Both the position numbers and the translations under genes were made by a program. 64,000 bases of DNA. Origin: JAPKZH01 sp963715635 (lineage in GTDB: Bacteria; Acidobacteriota; Aminicenantia; Aminicenantales; UBA4085). The stretch covers positions 3,472,001 through 3,536,000 of the forward strand of contig OY970261.1 of the NCBI GenBank assembly GCA_963715635.1, in the 5' to 3' direction. Below the pieces are notes generated by a model. It had not been told where the DNA came from and ran no database searches. It saw only the letters and a list, made by a program, of their open reading frames with translations. This document shows, piece after piece, positions 33,385 through 41,929 of this stretch (positions are counted from its first letter, which is position 1; every line of letters begins with the position of its first letter).

Positions 33385-34266
33385 TTACATTTTTGACAGG
33401 CGGAAGTATTTGAGCATTTCCAGGAAATCGTTCGTGGTGAACGAGACCGAGCGGGCGCTTGATCGGACCGCCCCCGGAATCCAGGATGCTTTTTGGGCCA
33501 GCGCCTCGTCCGTAAAGGCGACTTCCAATGTGTAGGGCGGGTTCAGCTTGTACGGCCGAAAATCCTTGAGCCTTTTCAGCGCCGCCGTCGTCTTCGTCCG
33601 GATGAGGTCCTGAGCTTTCTGCGGGTGGAGCATGATCGCCGCCGTCGCGATCGCTTCTTTCACGACAACACACTCCACTTCGCCAAAAAGCTCCTTGGCC
33701 TGCTGGGCGATGGCTTGGTCGCCTGAGACCAGAACAACCGGCACACCGAAATAGCCAGCCATGGCGCCGTTGATGCCGGCCTCAGGCATCTTTTTCCCAT
33801 TCAGAATCACATCATAGAGTTTCGTCGTCATCGTATGCTTGAGAACGGCGTCGGGTGTGCCGGCGCGGGCATGGTAGCCAATGAAAATCACCGCATCAAA
33901 AGTCTTGTCGATCCCCTCCATCATGCTCCAAGGACCGTACGTCCAATCGCGCAGCAGTCGGGCTTCGGGCCGGAGCTGATCCGGAAGGATATTGCGGCCC
34001 GAATCATGGCCATCGCGGACAAGGATCTCCGTGGCGCCGGCCGCCAGCGCGCCTTCGATCGCGGCGTTGGCCTCCTGCGTCATGAGCTTCCGGAACAGGG
34101 GATAATCCAGCCCGCCTTGGCTCGTCTCATCCCAGTTGATGACTCCACAAATTCCCTCCATATCGACCGAAATGAACACCTTCAGGCTTTTTGAAGCCGG
34201 CTGGGCCTGGGCGGAAATCCCCGCCAGCAAAAAAATGAGCGATAAAAGAGTAAGCGCTTTTTTCAT
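33385..34266 (-). CDS. dppA: Secreted D-aminopeptidase DppA-like (peptidase M55)
   Basis: A 293-residue zinc aminopeptidase with an N-terminal signal peptide (about 1-22), unlike the cytoplasmic B. subtilis DppA. Metal and active-site positions fit M55: Asp35 and Glu37 (SVDMEG), His87 (RDGHDSGRN), His132 (GYHARAG), His144 (KHTMTT) and Glu162. The family cleaves D-Ala-containing and other short peptides, possibly from peptidoglycan. GGAGG precedes the ATG. Its promoter is back-to-back with that of homoserine dehydrogenase. Confidence 0.92.
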   Translation of the reverse strand: MKKALTLLSLIFLLAGISAQAQPASKSLKVFISVDMEGICGVINWDETSQGGLDYPLFRKLMTQEANAAIEGALAAGATEILVRDGHDSGRNILPDQLRPEARLLRDWTYGPWSMMEGIDKTFDAVIFIGYHARAGTPDAVLKHTMTTKLYDVILNGKKMPEAGINGAMAGYFGVPVVLVSGDQAIAQQAKELFGEVECVVVKEAIATAAIMLHPQKAQDLIRTKTTAALKRLKDFRPYKLNPPYTLEVAFTDEALAQKASWIPGAVRSSARSVSFTTNDFLEMLKYFRLSKM

Positions 34267-34291
34267 GAATCCTCCTTATCCAGATGGCCCC

Positions 34292-34320
34292 ATCATAGGC
34301 GAGACAACAATCCAAGTCAA
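34292..34320 (-). promoter_or_regulatory. dppA promoter (TTGACT-N17-TATGAT)
   Basis: Minus-strand TTGACT and TATGAT with an exact 17-bp spacer; the -10 lies 25 bp before the dppA ATG. Its -35 box is 11 bp from the -35 box of the divergent promoter, so a protein bound between them could affect both. Confidence 0.65.
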
Positions 34321-34331
34321 TCGGCGGAATT

Positions 34332-34361
34332 TTGACATCCGTAGGGTCAATACGATAGGAT
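34332..34361 (+). promoter_or_regulatory. Homoserine dehydrogenase promoter (TTGACA-N18-TAGGAT)
   Basis: Perfect TTGACA with TAGGAT 18 bp downstream. The -10 is 35 bp from the ATG at 34397, which has GGGAGG upstream. Confidence 0.55.
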
Positions 34362-34396
34362 TGTTCCTTACATAAATTCCAAACCCGGGAGGAATT

Positions 34397-35443
34397 ATGA
34401 AATACAAAATCGGACTCATCGGCTGCGGCACCGTCGGCCAGGGATTCTTGGACATCCTGGACAAAAAAGCCGGGGAACTCAAAAAGAAATTCGGCTTCGA
34501 GGCCAAGGTCGTGGCCATCAGTGACAAGCTCAAGGGATCCCTTCTCGTGCCGAAGGGCATCGACATCAAAAAAGTGCTCGGCCTGCTTGGCCAAGGAAAA
34601 AACCTCACGGATTACGCCCCAACAAAGGCCCGACAAGGCGCCGCCTTGGATCCGCTGGAAATGATCAAGCGCTGCGAAGCGGACATCATCGCCGAGCTAA
34701 CCTACACCGACATCAAAACGGGCGAGCCGGCCACAACCTATATCCAGAAGGCCTTGCAAAGCGGCAAGCATGTCGTGACGTCGAATAAAGGCCCGGCCGC
34801 CCTTCACTATCCGGAGCTCCGGGACTTGGCCAAGAAAAAGAAAGTCCGTTTCCGGATCGAGGGCACGGTCATGAGCGGCACGCCCGTCTTCACTCTCTAT
34901 GAAAGCGGCTTTGCCGGCAACACCGTAAAAGAGATCAAGGGCATCCTCAACGGCACCACCAATTTCATCCTGAGCAAGATGGAGATGGACAATATGGATT
35001 ATAGAGAGGCGCTGGCCCTGGCCCAGAAATTGGGCTATGCCGAGGCAGACCCCACCGCCGATGTGGAAGGCTTTGACGCGCTGGCGAAAATCGTCATTCT
35101 CTCCAACGTCATCCTGGAAGGAAACGTCCGCCCCTCGGATGTGAAAAGAGAGGGCATCTCCGCGATCTCCCGAGACATGGTCCTGGCCGCCAAGCAAGAA
35201 GGCTTCCGGTATAAGCTAATCGCTCAGACAAAACGGGACGGGGCCAATATCATCGCCAGCGTTTCCCCTCAAAAGCTGCCTTTGTCCGACCCGCTGGCAG
35301 GCGTCATGGGCGCCCAGAACGCACTAACCTTCGACTTGGACCTCCTGGGCAAAGTCACCATCCAGGGGCCCGGCGCTGGGAAGACCGAAACAGGGCACGC
35401 CATCCTCCAGGATATGCTTGCCATTCACCGGCATTTGAGCTAG
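34397..35443 (+). CDS. hom: Homoserine dehydrogenase
   Basis: A 348-residue monofunctional enzyme reducing aspartate semialdehyde to homoserine for threonine and methionine synthesis. The NAD(P) motif is GLIGCGTVGQG (6-16). Later come SNKGPAALHYPEL, GILNGTTNFILS, and AEADPTADVEGFDALAKI with the catalytic Lys/Asp region. There is no fused aspartokinase and no C-terminal ACT domain, so feedback control by threonine through ACT is not expected. The sulfur-amino-acid enzyme gene follows, which fits a methionine route. Confidence 0.94.
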   Translation: MKYKIGLIGCGTVGQGFLDILDKKAGELKKKFGFEAKVVAISDKLKGSLLVPKGIDIKKVLGLLGQGKNLTDYAPTKARQGAALDPLEMIKRCEADIIAELTYTDIKTGEPATTYIQKALQSGKHVVTSNKGPAALHYPELRDLAKKKKVRFRIEGTVMSGTPVFTLYESGFAGNTVKEIKGILNGTTNFILSKMEMDNMDYREALALAQKLGYAEADPTADVEGFDALAKIVILSNVILEGNVRPSDVKREGISAISRDMVLAAKQEGFRYKLIAQTKRDGANIIASVSPQKLPLSDPLAGVMGAQNALTFDLDLLGKVTIQGPGAGKTETGHAILQDMLAIHRHLS

Positions 35444-35507
35444 ACTGAAGTCTAGGAAATCGGGAATTCACGAAATCCTGTATCATGCGTTTTAGCGCGG
35501 CACAAAA

Positions 35508-35541
35508 GAAACGCGACCATCGGGTTGCGTTTCCTTCTTTA
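35508..35541 (+). terminator. Probable terminator of hom
   Basis: GAAACGCGACC, short loop, GGGTTGCGTTTC form a stem of about 11 bp (with one G-T pair), followed by CTTCTTTA. The T-run is interrupted, so termination may be partial. Confidence 0.5.
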
Positions 35542-35638
35542 GTCTAAATCATGGCAAAATCAAAACGACAAACCCTACCCGACTTCTTTGCCGCGCCTGA
35601 ATTCATTATCCTATCCTTAGAGCAATCTTGGAGGAGCC

Positions 35639-37045
35639 ATGCCTGACAACAAAAAATACGGCCCGGGCGTCATGAAGTATGTCGAAGAAGCCAAGAAGCT
35701 CCTGGCCGAACGCGAGGCCCATTTGGCCGAGGTCAAGCACTGGAAGTTCGATACGATTGCCGTCCACGGCCTTTACTCCGTCGAGGAGGCCCTCAGCCGC
35801 AACCAGGGATCCGTGATCGAACCCCTCTATCTATCGACCTCCCAGGCTTATCGCGATTCCGATGAACTCGAAGCCGCGCTGGCCTATCTCGTTCCCACGT
35901 GGTGTTACACCCGGATCGCCAACCCGACAACCTATTATCTGGAGTGGGTTTTAGCGCTGCTTGAAGGCTATCAAACCGGACAGGATACATCCTGCCTCGT
36001 CACGGCCTCCGGGATGTCCGCCATTATGTCCACCACAGACCCGTTCCTGGTCAAGCAAAAAGACGGCCCCGAAAAGATCAATTTTGTTTCCTGCGTCCAG
36101 GTCTACGGCGGAACGTTCCAACATTTCTCCGTCCGCAAGATGCAGGAGCGGGGCATCGAGGTCCGCTGGGTCCTCCATCCCGAGGACGTGAACGAATGGA
36201 AAGCGAAGATTGACGAGAACACTCGGTTTCTCTATATGGAGGCGCCGAGCAATCCCCAGCAATCTTTTTGTGATGGCAAAATTTTGGCCGACCTTGCCCA
36301 CTCCTGGAAAATTCCTTTCATCGTCGATGCCACCTGTGCCACTCCGGCGTTGATGCGTCCGATCGGCTGCGGCGCCGATATCGTTGTTCACTCTTTAACG
36401 AAATCGATCACGGCGGGCGGGTTGGCCATCGGTGGCGCGCTCATCAGCCGCAAGCCGATCGTAACAAAAGTCAAAAACGACCATCCTCTGTTCAAAGAGA
36501 GCTTTGCCGAATACGTTAAATTTCTGCCCTACCGGGACAACGGACCGGCGGCCTCCCCCATGAACGCGATGTTCGCCTTGAACGACCTTCGAACCCTTCG
36601 CTCGAAAATGGACCTGCTCAGCCAAAACTGCCAGAAGGTCGCCGAATTTCTGCAGCACCATCCCAAAGTCTACCGGGTCGATTATCTTGGCCTTCCAAGC
36701 TTTCACCTCCACGATCTGGCGAAAAAATATATGAGGCTCGTGGACTCCGATGACGGGAAAGGCAAAGAGGTCAACCGCTATGGGCACCTGATGAGCTTCG
36801 CAGTGGACGGCCCGCCGGAAAACGCCCGCCGCGTTTTCGACAGCCTCAAGCTGATTTACAGAGCCACGGACCTTGGCCGGATCAAAAGCGTGGCGACCAT
36901 CCCGGCCATCTCCACCCATCAGCAGGAGGGCGAGGAGGCACGCCGCTTGGCCGATATTCCGCCCCAGCTCATCCGCCTCTGCGTCGGCGCCGAAAACCCG
37001 GACAACGTCATCGCCGACCTGGACCAGGCCCTAAAGGCCGTCTGA
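35639..37045 (+). CDS. Cys/Met-metabolism PLP-dependent enzyme (O-acetylhomoserine sulfhydrylase / cystathionine gamma-synthase family)
   Basis: A 468-residue fold-type I PLP enzyme. Landmarks are YTRIANPTTYYLE, TASGMSAIMST, the aspartate of IVDATCATP and the PLP lysine in VVHSLTKSITAGG. An N-terminal extension of about 45 residues and a small insert (DSDDGKGKEVNRYG) distinguish it from short family members. The preceding homoserine dehydrogenase suggests that it assimilates sulfur onto an activated homoserine, but elimination or lyase activity cannot be excluded. TTGGAGGAG lies just before the ATG. Confidence 0.88.
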   Translation: MPDNKKYGPGVMKYVEEAKKLLAEREAHLAEVKHWKFDTIAVHGLYSVEEALSRNQGSVIEPLYLSTSQAYRDSDELEAALAYLVPTWCYTRIANPTTYYLEWVLALLEGYQTGQDTSCLVTASGMSAIMSTTDPFLVKQKDGPEKINFVSCVQVYGGTFQHFSVRKMQERGIEVRWVLHPEDVNEWKAKIDENTRFLYMEAPSNPQQSFCDGKILADLAHSWKIPFIVDATCATPALMRPIGCGADIVVHSLTKSITAGGLAIGGALISRKPIVTKVKNDHPLFKESFAEYVKFLPYRDNGPAASPMNAMFALNDLRTLRSKMDLLSQNCQKVAEFLQHHPKVYRVDYLGLPSFHLHDLAKKYMRLVDSDDGKGKEVNRYGHLMSFAVDGPPENARRVFDSLKLIYRATDLGRIKSVATIPAISTHQQEGEEARRLADIPPQLIRLCVGAENPDNVIADLDQALKAV

Positions 37046-37065
37046 GTATCCGGGGTCAAAGCAAG

Positions 37066-37094
37066 TTGTATTTTAGCGCCCGATAGTCTAAAAT
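37066..37094 (+). promoter_or_regulatory. murA promoter (TTGTAT-N17-TAAAAT), predicted leaderless
   Basis: TTGTAT and TAAAAT are 17 bp apart. The -10 ends 8 nt before the murA ATG at 37103, so the mRNA should begin within about 2 nt of the codon. A GGGGTCAAA repeat end lies just upstream at 37052. Confidence 0.6.
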
Positions 37095-37102
37095 CTTCTT
37101 CC

Positions 37103-38365
37103 ATGGAAAAAATCCGGATTTTCGGGGATCACAACCTTAGGCTCCGAGGCAAAGTGAAGATCAGCGGCTCGAAGAATGCCGTCCTTCCCGCGATCGCCGC
37201 CTCCCTCCTCACCGAGGATCAAGTCCGCCTGGAAAACATTCCCCTGGTGAAGGACGTTTTTTCCATGCTGACTTTGATGAGGGAGCTTGGATCGGATTAC
37301 CAGGTCAAGAAAAATGCCCTGACCATCCAGGTCAAAAAGGTTCTATCCGAAGAAGCCTCCTATGAGCTCGTCCGCGTCATGCGGGCCTCCATCCTGGTCT
37401 TGGGGCCGCTGCTGGCCCGTTACGGGAAGGCCGTCGTCGCCCTGCCCGGCGGCTGCGCCATCGGGTCCCGCCCGATCGACCTTCATATCGCAGGGCTTCA
37501 CAAGCTCGGGGCGCTGATCACGCTCGAGCACGGTTACATCAAGGCCGAAGCCGAAGAGCTGCGGGGGGCGGAGATTCAATTTGAAAAAAAGACCGTCACA
37601 GGCACCGAGAACCTGGTCATGGCCGCCTCGCTTGCCCACGGGGAAACTGTCCTCCGCAACTGCGCCCAGGAGCCGGAAGTCTCCAACCTCTGCGAACTCC
37701 TCGTCAAAATGGGCGCCGCGATCGAGGGCATCGGAGAAGAGGTGATCCGCATCAAGGGCGTCCGGGAGCTAGGGGGTGCCGTCCACGGGATCATCCCCGA
37801 CCGGATCGAGGCCGGGACTTTTCTGGTCGCGGGCGCGTTGACCCAGGGCGATATCACTCTCACCGATATCGAGCCCGTTCATCTGGACACGATCATCGAA
37901 AAATTACGGTACTGCGGGGCCGTCATTGAAACGCTCGAAGACGACACTCTGCAGGTCATTGGCAGTCCGGAGATCAGGCCCCAGGACGTCACCACGTCGC
38001 CCTACCCGGGCTTCCCGACGGATATGCAAGCGCAGTTCATGGTGCTGATGACCCAGGCCTCCGGAACGTCCATCATCACCGAGACCATATTCGACAGGCG
38101 TTTTTCGCACGTCAACGAACTGCTGCGTCTGGGCGCGAACATCGAAGTTACGGGCGATAAGGCTCTCGTCAAAGGAAAGACGCCACTGTCCGGCGCCGAA
38201 GTCATCGCCACCGACCTCAGAGCGTCCGCCTCGCTCATCCTGGCCGGGTTGATCGCCAGCGGCGAAACCCATGTCAACGAAGTCGAGCACATCGACCGCG
38301 GCTACGAGGCCATCGAAGAAAAGCTCAAGGGGCTAGGGGCCCGCATCGAGCGCATCAAAATATAA
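37103..38365 (+). CDS. murA: UDP-N-acetylglucosamine 1-carboxyvinyltransferase
   Basis: A 420-residue MurA, the first committed enzyme of peptidoglycan synthesis. The phosphoenolpyruvate-binding Lys-Asn pair is in SGSKNAVLPA (24-25), and the catalytic Cys118 is in PGGCAIGSRPID, so the enzyme should be fosfomycin-sensitive. Length is typical. No ribosome site precedes the ATG; the promoter -10 is immediately upstream. murB lies about 2.4 kb downstream on the opposite strand. Confidence 0.97.
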   Translation: MEKIRIFGDHNLRLRGKVKISGSKNAVLPAIAASLLTEDQVRLENIPLVKDVFSMLTLMRELGSDYQVKKNALTIQVKKVLSEEASYELVRVMRASILVLGPLLARYGKAVVALPGGCAIGSRPIDLHIAGLHKLGALITLEHGYIKAEAEELRGAEIQFEKKTVTGTENLVMAASLAHGETVLRNCAQEPEVSNLCELLVKMGAAIEGIGEEVIRIKGVRELGGAVHGIIPDRIEAGTFLVAGALTQGDITLTDIEPVHLDTIIEKLRYCGAVIETLEDDTLQVIGSPEIRPQDVTTSPYPGFPTDMQAQFMVLMTQASGTSIITETIFDRRFSHVNELLRLGANIEVTGDKALVKGKTPLSGAEVIATDLRASASLILAGLIASGETHVNEVEHIDRGYEAIEEKLKGLGARIERIKI

Positions 38366-38390
38366 ATTTCGGATAGGAAAGAGGGCGGCT

Positions 38391-38735
38391 ATGGACAATT
38401 GTCTTTTTTGTAAGATCGCCGGCAAGAGCATCCCGTCGAAAATCGTTTACGAGGACCCAACCATTCTCGCCTTTGAAGATATCCATCCCAAAGCCCCGAC
38501 CCACATTCTGATCATCCCCAAGGAACATTTCGCGTCTTTGAACGACGTCCCCGAAGACAAAAGCGGCCTCCTGGCGCACGTCCTGATCACAGCACGGCAG
38601 ATCGCCCGGGACAAGGGGATTGCCCAATCCGGCTACCGCATCGTCCTGAATACGGCCAGGGATTCGGGGCAGGACGTGTTTCATATCCATTTTCACCTTC
38701 TCGGGGGGAGGAAGATGTCCTGGCCCCCGGGATAA
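38391..38735 (+). CDS. hinT: HIT-family nucleotide hydrolase (HinT)
   Basis: A 114-residue histidine-triad protein that hydrolyses purine nucleoside phosphoramidates. It starts with CLFCKIAGKSIPSKIVYED and ends with the triad QDVFHIHFHLLGGR (HxHxH), giving a complete active site. GAGGG lies 6 nt before the ATG. It is 25 bp after murA and probably read from the same promoter. Confidence 0.96.
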   Translation: MDNCLFCKIAGKSIPSKIVYEDPTILAFEDIHPKAPTHILIIPKEHFASLNDVPEDKSGLLAHVLITARQIARDKGIAQSGYRIVLNTARDSGQDVFHIHFHLLGGRKMSWPPG

Positions 38736-38748
38736 AAGGAGAAGGACG

Positions 38749-39405
38749 ATGATTGAAATTACGTGGCTGGGCCATTCGGCCGTCAGGATCCAGGGCTCAA
38801 AGACCATCTATGTCGACCCGTTCCTCACCGGAAACCCCAAGGCATGCATTGGGCCGGATAAGATCAAGACCGCAGACGTCGTGGTGGTGACCCATCACCA
38901 CGGAGACCACCTCGGGGATGCTTTTGCGGTCGCCAAGAAAACGGGGGCCGTGATTGTGGCCATGCATGAAGTCGCCGTCGAAGCGCAGGCGCTCGGGATC
39001 GAGGCCGAAGGCATGAACATCGGCGGAACGGTCGAAGCTAGAGGGGTGAAATTTCACATGGTCCCCGCCACCCATTCGGCCGATAAGGGAAATGCCGCCG
39101 GAGTCGTCATCGAAATGGACGGGAAGAAGCTCTATCATGCCGGGGATACGGGCTTGACCTACGACATGAAGATCATCGGCGAGTTTTTCCACCCCGACCT
39201 TAGCTTTCTTCCCATCGGCGACCGCTATACAATGGGCCCGATCTCGGCGGCCAAAGCTGTGGAATATGTCCAGACGAAAAGAGTGATCCCCATCCATTAC
39301 GGGACCTTTTCTCTCGTCAACGCCGACCCTGAAGAATTCAAGAAAAAGGTGGGGTCCTTGGCCGAGGTGATTATCCTCAAGCCCGGCGCATCCTACCGGC
39401 TGTAA
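38749..39405 (+). CDS. UPF0173 metal-dependent hydrolase (metallo-beta-lactamase fold)
   Basis: A 218-residue MBL-fold enzyme of the UPF0173/YtkL group, substrate unknown. Metal ligands are in VTHHHGDHLGD (HxHxDH), HMVPATHS, YHAGDTGLTYDM and the final His of VIPIHYGTF. AAGGAG precedes the ATG. It follows hinT by 13 bp. Confidence 0.93.
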   Translation: MIEITWLGHSAVRIQGSKTIYVDPFLTGNPKACIGPDKIKTADVVVVTHHHGDHLGDAFAVAKKTGAVIVAMHEVAVEAQALGIEAEGMNIGGTVEARGVKFHMVPATHSADKGNAAGVVIEMDGKKLYHAGDTGLTYDMKIIGEFFHPDLSFLPIGDRYTMGPISAAKAVEYVQTKRVIPIHYGTFSLVNADPEEFKKKVGSLAEVIILKPGASYRL

Positions 39406-39445
39406 GAGGGGCTCGAATACCGGGTCAGCGATAGCGCGGCGGGCA

Positions 39446-39925
39446 ATGGCTTATCTCATCGATGGCAACAACTTCCTGGGATTTTCTTATCCGGGAGATC
39501 ACAGGGATCCAGAGAATAAGCGGATCCTCATCCGCAAGCTTATGGCCTTCGAGCGGCAGACGCGCTCGCGGATCATCCTGGTCTTCGACGGCCGGCCGGT
39601 CGAGGACTTCCCTGACATGAGTTCGCTAAAAAACAAATTCGACATCGTTTACCCACCGGAAGGGGGCAAGGCGGACTCTGTCATCAAAGACATCCTGTCC
39701 GGCCGGTCGGACTTGAGAAACATGTTCGTCGTGAGCTCCGACCGGGAGATCAAAACGTTCGCCGCCAAGAAAGGCGCCAAGGTCCTGACCTGTGAGGAGT
39801 TCCATGCGAAGCTCGGCAAAGTCCTCAAGGAGCGCAAAAACGCCCGGGAGATGGAAAAGAACGTGCGGCGGCCGACCGCTCTGGAAATCCACCTTTGGGA
39901 GGATGTTTTCAAAGGAAAAAAATGA
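39446..39925 (+). CDS. YacP-like NYN-domain nuclease (DUF901)
   Basis: A 159-residue PIN-like protein. It has the NYN/YacP pattern of acidic residues: LIDGNNFLG at the N-terminus, ILVFDGRPVEDF, then GGKADSVIKDILS and VVSSDREIKTFA. B. subtilis YacP (Rae1) is a ribosome-associated endonuclease of this family; a similar role here is inferred. No strong ribosome site is seen. Its stop overlaps the next start (ATGA). Confidence 0.82.
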   Translation: MAYLIDGNNFLGFSYPGDHRDPENKRILIRKLMAFERQTRSRIILVFDGRPVEDFPDMSSLKNKFDIVYPPEGGKADSVIKDILSGRSDLRNMFVVSSDREIKTFAAKKGAKVLTCEEFHAKLGKVLKERKNAREMEKNVRRPTALEIHLWEDVFKGKK

Positions 39926-40788
39926 ATACCGTTTCCATCATCGGCATGGGGCGTCTGGGGACATCGCTGGCGTATGCCCTGAAAAAAAAGGGATATCCCG
40001 TTCAAACGCTAGCCGATAAAAGACTGGCGGCGGCAAAGGAAAGCCGAAAAATCGTGGGCCGCGGCCGAGCGACGTCTCGCTGGATCGAAGCAGCCGAAGG
40101 CGCCTCCCTGGTTTTTCTCTGCATTCCCGATTCGGAGATCGAACGGGCCGTCGCCAAGCTGGCCCAGAGTGGTCTGGATTGGCACGGGAAGTTCGTCTTT
40201 CACACCAGCGGGATCCTCTCCTCCAATGCCCTCGGACTGCTCAGACGGCGGGGAGCCTTTACCGGATCGTTCCACCCCATCCAGTCATTTTCTTCAAAAA
40301 GGACGCCACCCGGCCGGTTCAAGAACATTTATTTTGGCGTCGAAGGAGACCCGCAAGCCTTGACCATCGCCAAAAAAATCGTCCGTCGGCTGGGCGGACG
40401 GCCACTTCTCATCATGCCGCAGGACAAGCCGCTCTATCACGCCGCCTGCAGCATGGCCTCCAACCTTTTTGTTCCCCTTTTCGACCTCTCCTGCGAGCTT
40501 CTACACGCCGCCGGAATCAAAGGCGGGAAAGCCGCTCATGTACTCTTTCCCCTGGTCGAAGGAACTTTACAAAATGTAAAACATTTTAACAGGGAAACGG
40601 CCCTGACCGGGCCCATCGCAAGGGGAGATGTGCCAACCGTAAGACATCACCTGCAGGCGCTTCAAAAATATCCCACGGCCCTTCAAACCTATAAGGTTTT
40701 GGGAGGGTGGGCCTTGAGGCTGGCGGAAAAGAAAAAAGCGCCCGCTTCAAAAATTAGGGCCTTGAAAATTCTGCTGGCAGGAAAATAA
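39922..40788 (+). CDS. Rossmann-like plus DUF2520 protein
   Basis: A 288-residue protein with an N-terminal dinucleotide-binding domain (IIGMGRLGTSLAYAL) and a helical DUF2520 domain, including FTGSFHPIQSFS and YHAACSMASNLFVPL. The family is related to 6-phosphogluconate-dehydrogenase-like reductases, but its reaction is unknown. AAAGGA precedes the ATG at 39922, which overlaps the YacP-like stop by 4 nt. Its 3' end overlaps the convergent murB gene by 35 bp. Confidence 0.85.
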   Translation: MNTVSIIGMGRLGTSLAYALKKKGYPVQTLADKRLAAAKESRKIVGRGRATSRWIEAAEGASLVFLCIPDSEIERAVAKLAQSGLDWHGKFVFHTSGILSSNALGLLRRRGAFTGSFHPIQSFSSKRTPPGRFKNIYFGVEGDPQALTIAKKIVRRLGGRPLLIMPQDKPLYHAACSMASNLFVPLFDLSCELLHAAGIKGGKAAHVLFPLVEGTLQNVKHFNRETALTGPIARGDVPTVRHHLQALQKYPTALQTYKVLGGWALRLAEKKKAPASKIRALKILLAGK

Positions 40789-41692
40789 CCTCTTCTTCGA
40801 GCTCGATCCCGAAGCGCTCCTTGACTCTGGTTTTCAGCTCTCCGGCAAGCGCCAGAATATCGCGAGCGGCGGCGTTCCCGCGGTTGATCAGGAAATTGCA
40901 GTGGCCCGGATATACCGCCGCGCCTCCCACGCTGAGCTCCCGGGCCCCAACTTGCTCCAACAGGTACCCGGCCGCCACCTTGGCCCCATCCGGCCGGACG
41001 GGATTCTTAAAATAGCTGCCTGCATAAGCCGTCTCCCGGGGAGGATGTTTATGAGCCCGAACGGCCAAATTCTCCTCGATCCTGGCATTGATCGTGTCCT
41101 TGTCCGAGACCTCCAGCCGGAATTGCGCGCTCAGGAGGACATCGTGCTTTATTTTGAGCTCAGAATGGCGATAGCCAAACGAAAAATATTCCCGCGGAGC
41201 CCGAAACTCCCCGCCCTCCCTATCCATTAGAACGGCCTCTTCCAGGCATTCTCCGATGCTTCGGCCGAAGGCGCCCGCATTGCCAAACACAGCCCCTCCG
41301 ACCGTGCCGGGAATGCCGGCCAGGAATTCAAGGCCTGCCAGGCCCTGCTCGGCGGCGAACTTGACCAGATCGTCGAGCGACGTTCCCGAAAATGTTGTCA
41401 GGGCAGGACCGAGAGAAATTCGGTCGGCGCCTCGGACAGAATTCTTGACGATGAGCCCGCGAAACCCCTCGTCGTCGAACAAGAGATTGAAGCCTCCGCC
41501 CACGACATAACACGCGACGGAATGATGACGGGCGACAAGGAGCGCTGCTTTCAAGCCTTCGACAGACGCGGCCTCAAAAAAATAATCGGCCGGGCCCCCG
41601 ATCCGAAAATTCGAAAAATCCCGGAGCGGGACGGATCTCCGGACAGGCTGTCCGACCTCCTCCTCGAACAGGCGCGAAAAATCGGGCTTCAT
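40754..41692 (-). CDS. murB: UDP-N-acetylenolpyruvoylglucosamine reductase
   Basis: A 312-residue MurB that reduces the MurA product with NADPH and FAD. FAD-binding motifs FRIGGPADYF and VVGGGFNLL are followed by GIPGTVGGAVFGNAGAFG. FSFGYRHSELK and AGSYFKNPVRPDG mark it as the shorter type II enzyme lacking the long Tyr loop. ATG at 41692 is preferred; GTG at 41707 would add five residues, and neither has a good ribosome site. The insertion sequence begins 123 bp upstream. Confidence 0.95.
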   Translation of the reverse strand: MKPDFSRLFEEEVGQPVRRSVPLRDFSNFRIGGPADYFFEAASVEGLKAALLVARHHSVACYVVGGGFNLLFDDEGFRGLIVKNSVRGADRISLGPALTTFSGTSLDDLVKFAAEQGLAGLEFLAGIPGTVGGAVFGNAGAFGRSIGECLEEAVLMDREGGEFRAPREYFSFGYRHSELKIKHDVLLSAQFRLEVSDKDTINARIEENLAVRAHKHPPRETAYAGSYFKNPVRPDGAKVAAGYLLEQVGARELSVGGAAVYPGHCNFLINRGNAAARDILALAGELKTRVKERFGIELEEEVIFLPAEFSRP

Positions 41693-41745
41693 GGTGATCA
41701 CCAGCACTATTTTATTCCAATGCAGCGCTTTTTTCTATGCCCACT

Positions 41746-41761
41746 TGGCATAATATTTGCA
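41746..41761 (+). promoter_or_regulatory. Candidate sigma-54 promoter (TGGCAT-N5-TTGCA)
   Basis: TGGCAT, five bases, TTGCA matches the -24/-12 consensus TGGCAY-N5-TTGCW. It points right, into the insertion sequence. Before the insertion it would have read into the TPR gene now at 43489 with a leader of roughly 100 nt. A chance match is possible. Confidence 0.35.
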
Positions 41762-41809
41762 GTAAAAAATCTTGGAGCGAACCCGTGACGATAAACCCAT
41801 ATTCTCTGT

Positions 41810-41814
41810 AAATA
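41810..41814. repeat. Left target-site duplication (AAATA) of the insertion sequence
   Basis: AAATA directly precedes the left inverted repeat; the same five bases follow the right inverted repeat at 43420-43424. Confidence 0.75.
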
Positions 41815-41854
41815 CCCTAAATTGCCGATAGGAAAATCTATTGAACGATACAGA

Positions 41855-41920
41855 CTCCTGGTATAAGGTGTTTTTGGTCTAAAAACAGACTCACCCTGGG
41901 GGTGAGACCTTAACCAGGAG
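41855..41920 (+). promoter_or_regulatory. Stem-loop covering the transposase ribosome-binding site
   Basis: CTCCTGGT-A-TAAGGT pairs with ACCTTA-ACCAGGAG (ending at 41920), with an inner CTCACC/GGTGAG stem. The 3' strand contains the AGGAG of the ribosome site at 41916-41922. In a transcript entering from outside, the site would be hidden, a known way for insertion sequences to avoid activation by read-through. Confidence 0.6.
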
Positions 41921-41929
41921 GGCGAGAGT

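Noticed and set aside
35444..35638. A possible methionine-related riboswitch upstream of the PLP enzyme gene
   Set aside because: No SAM, SAH or cobalamin riboswitch core was recognised; only a terminator-like hairpin after hom is visible.
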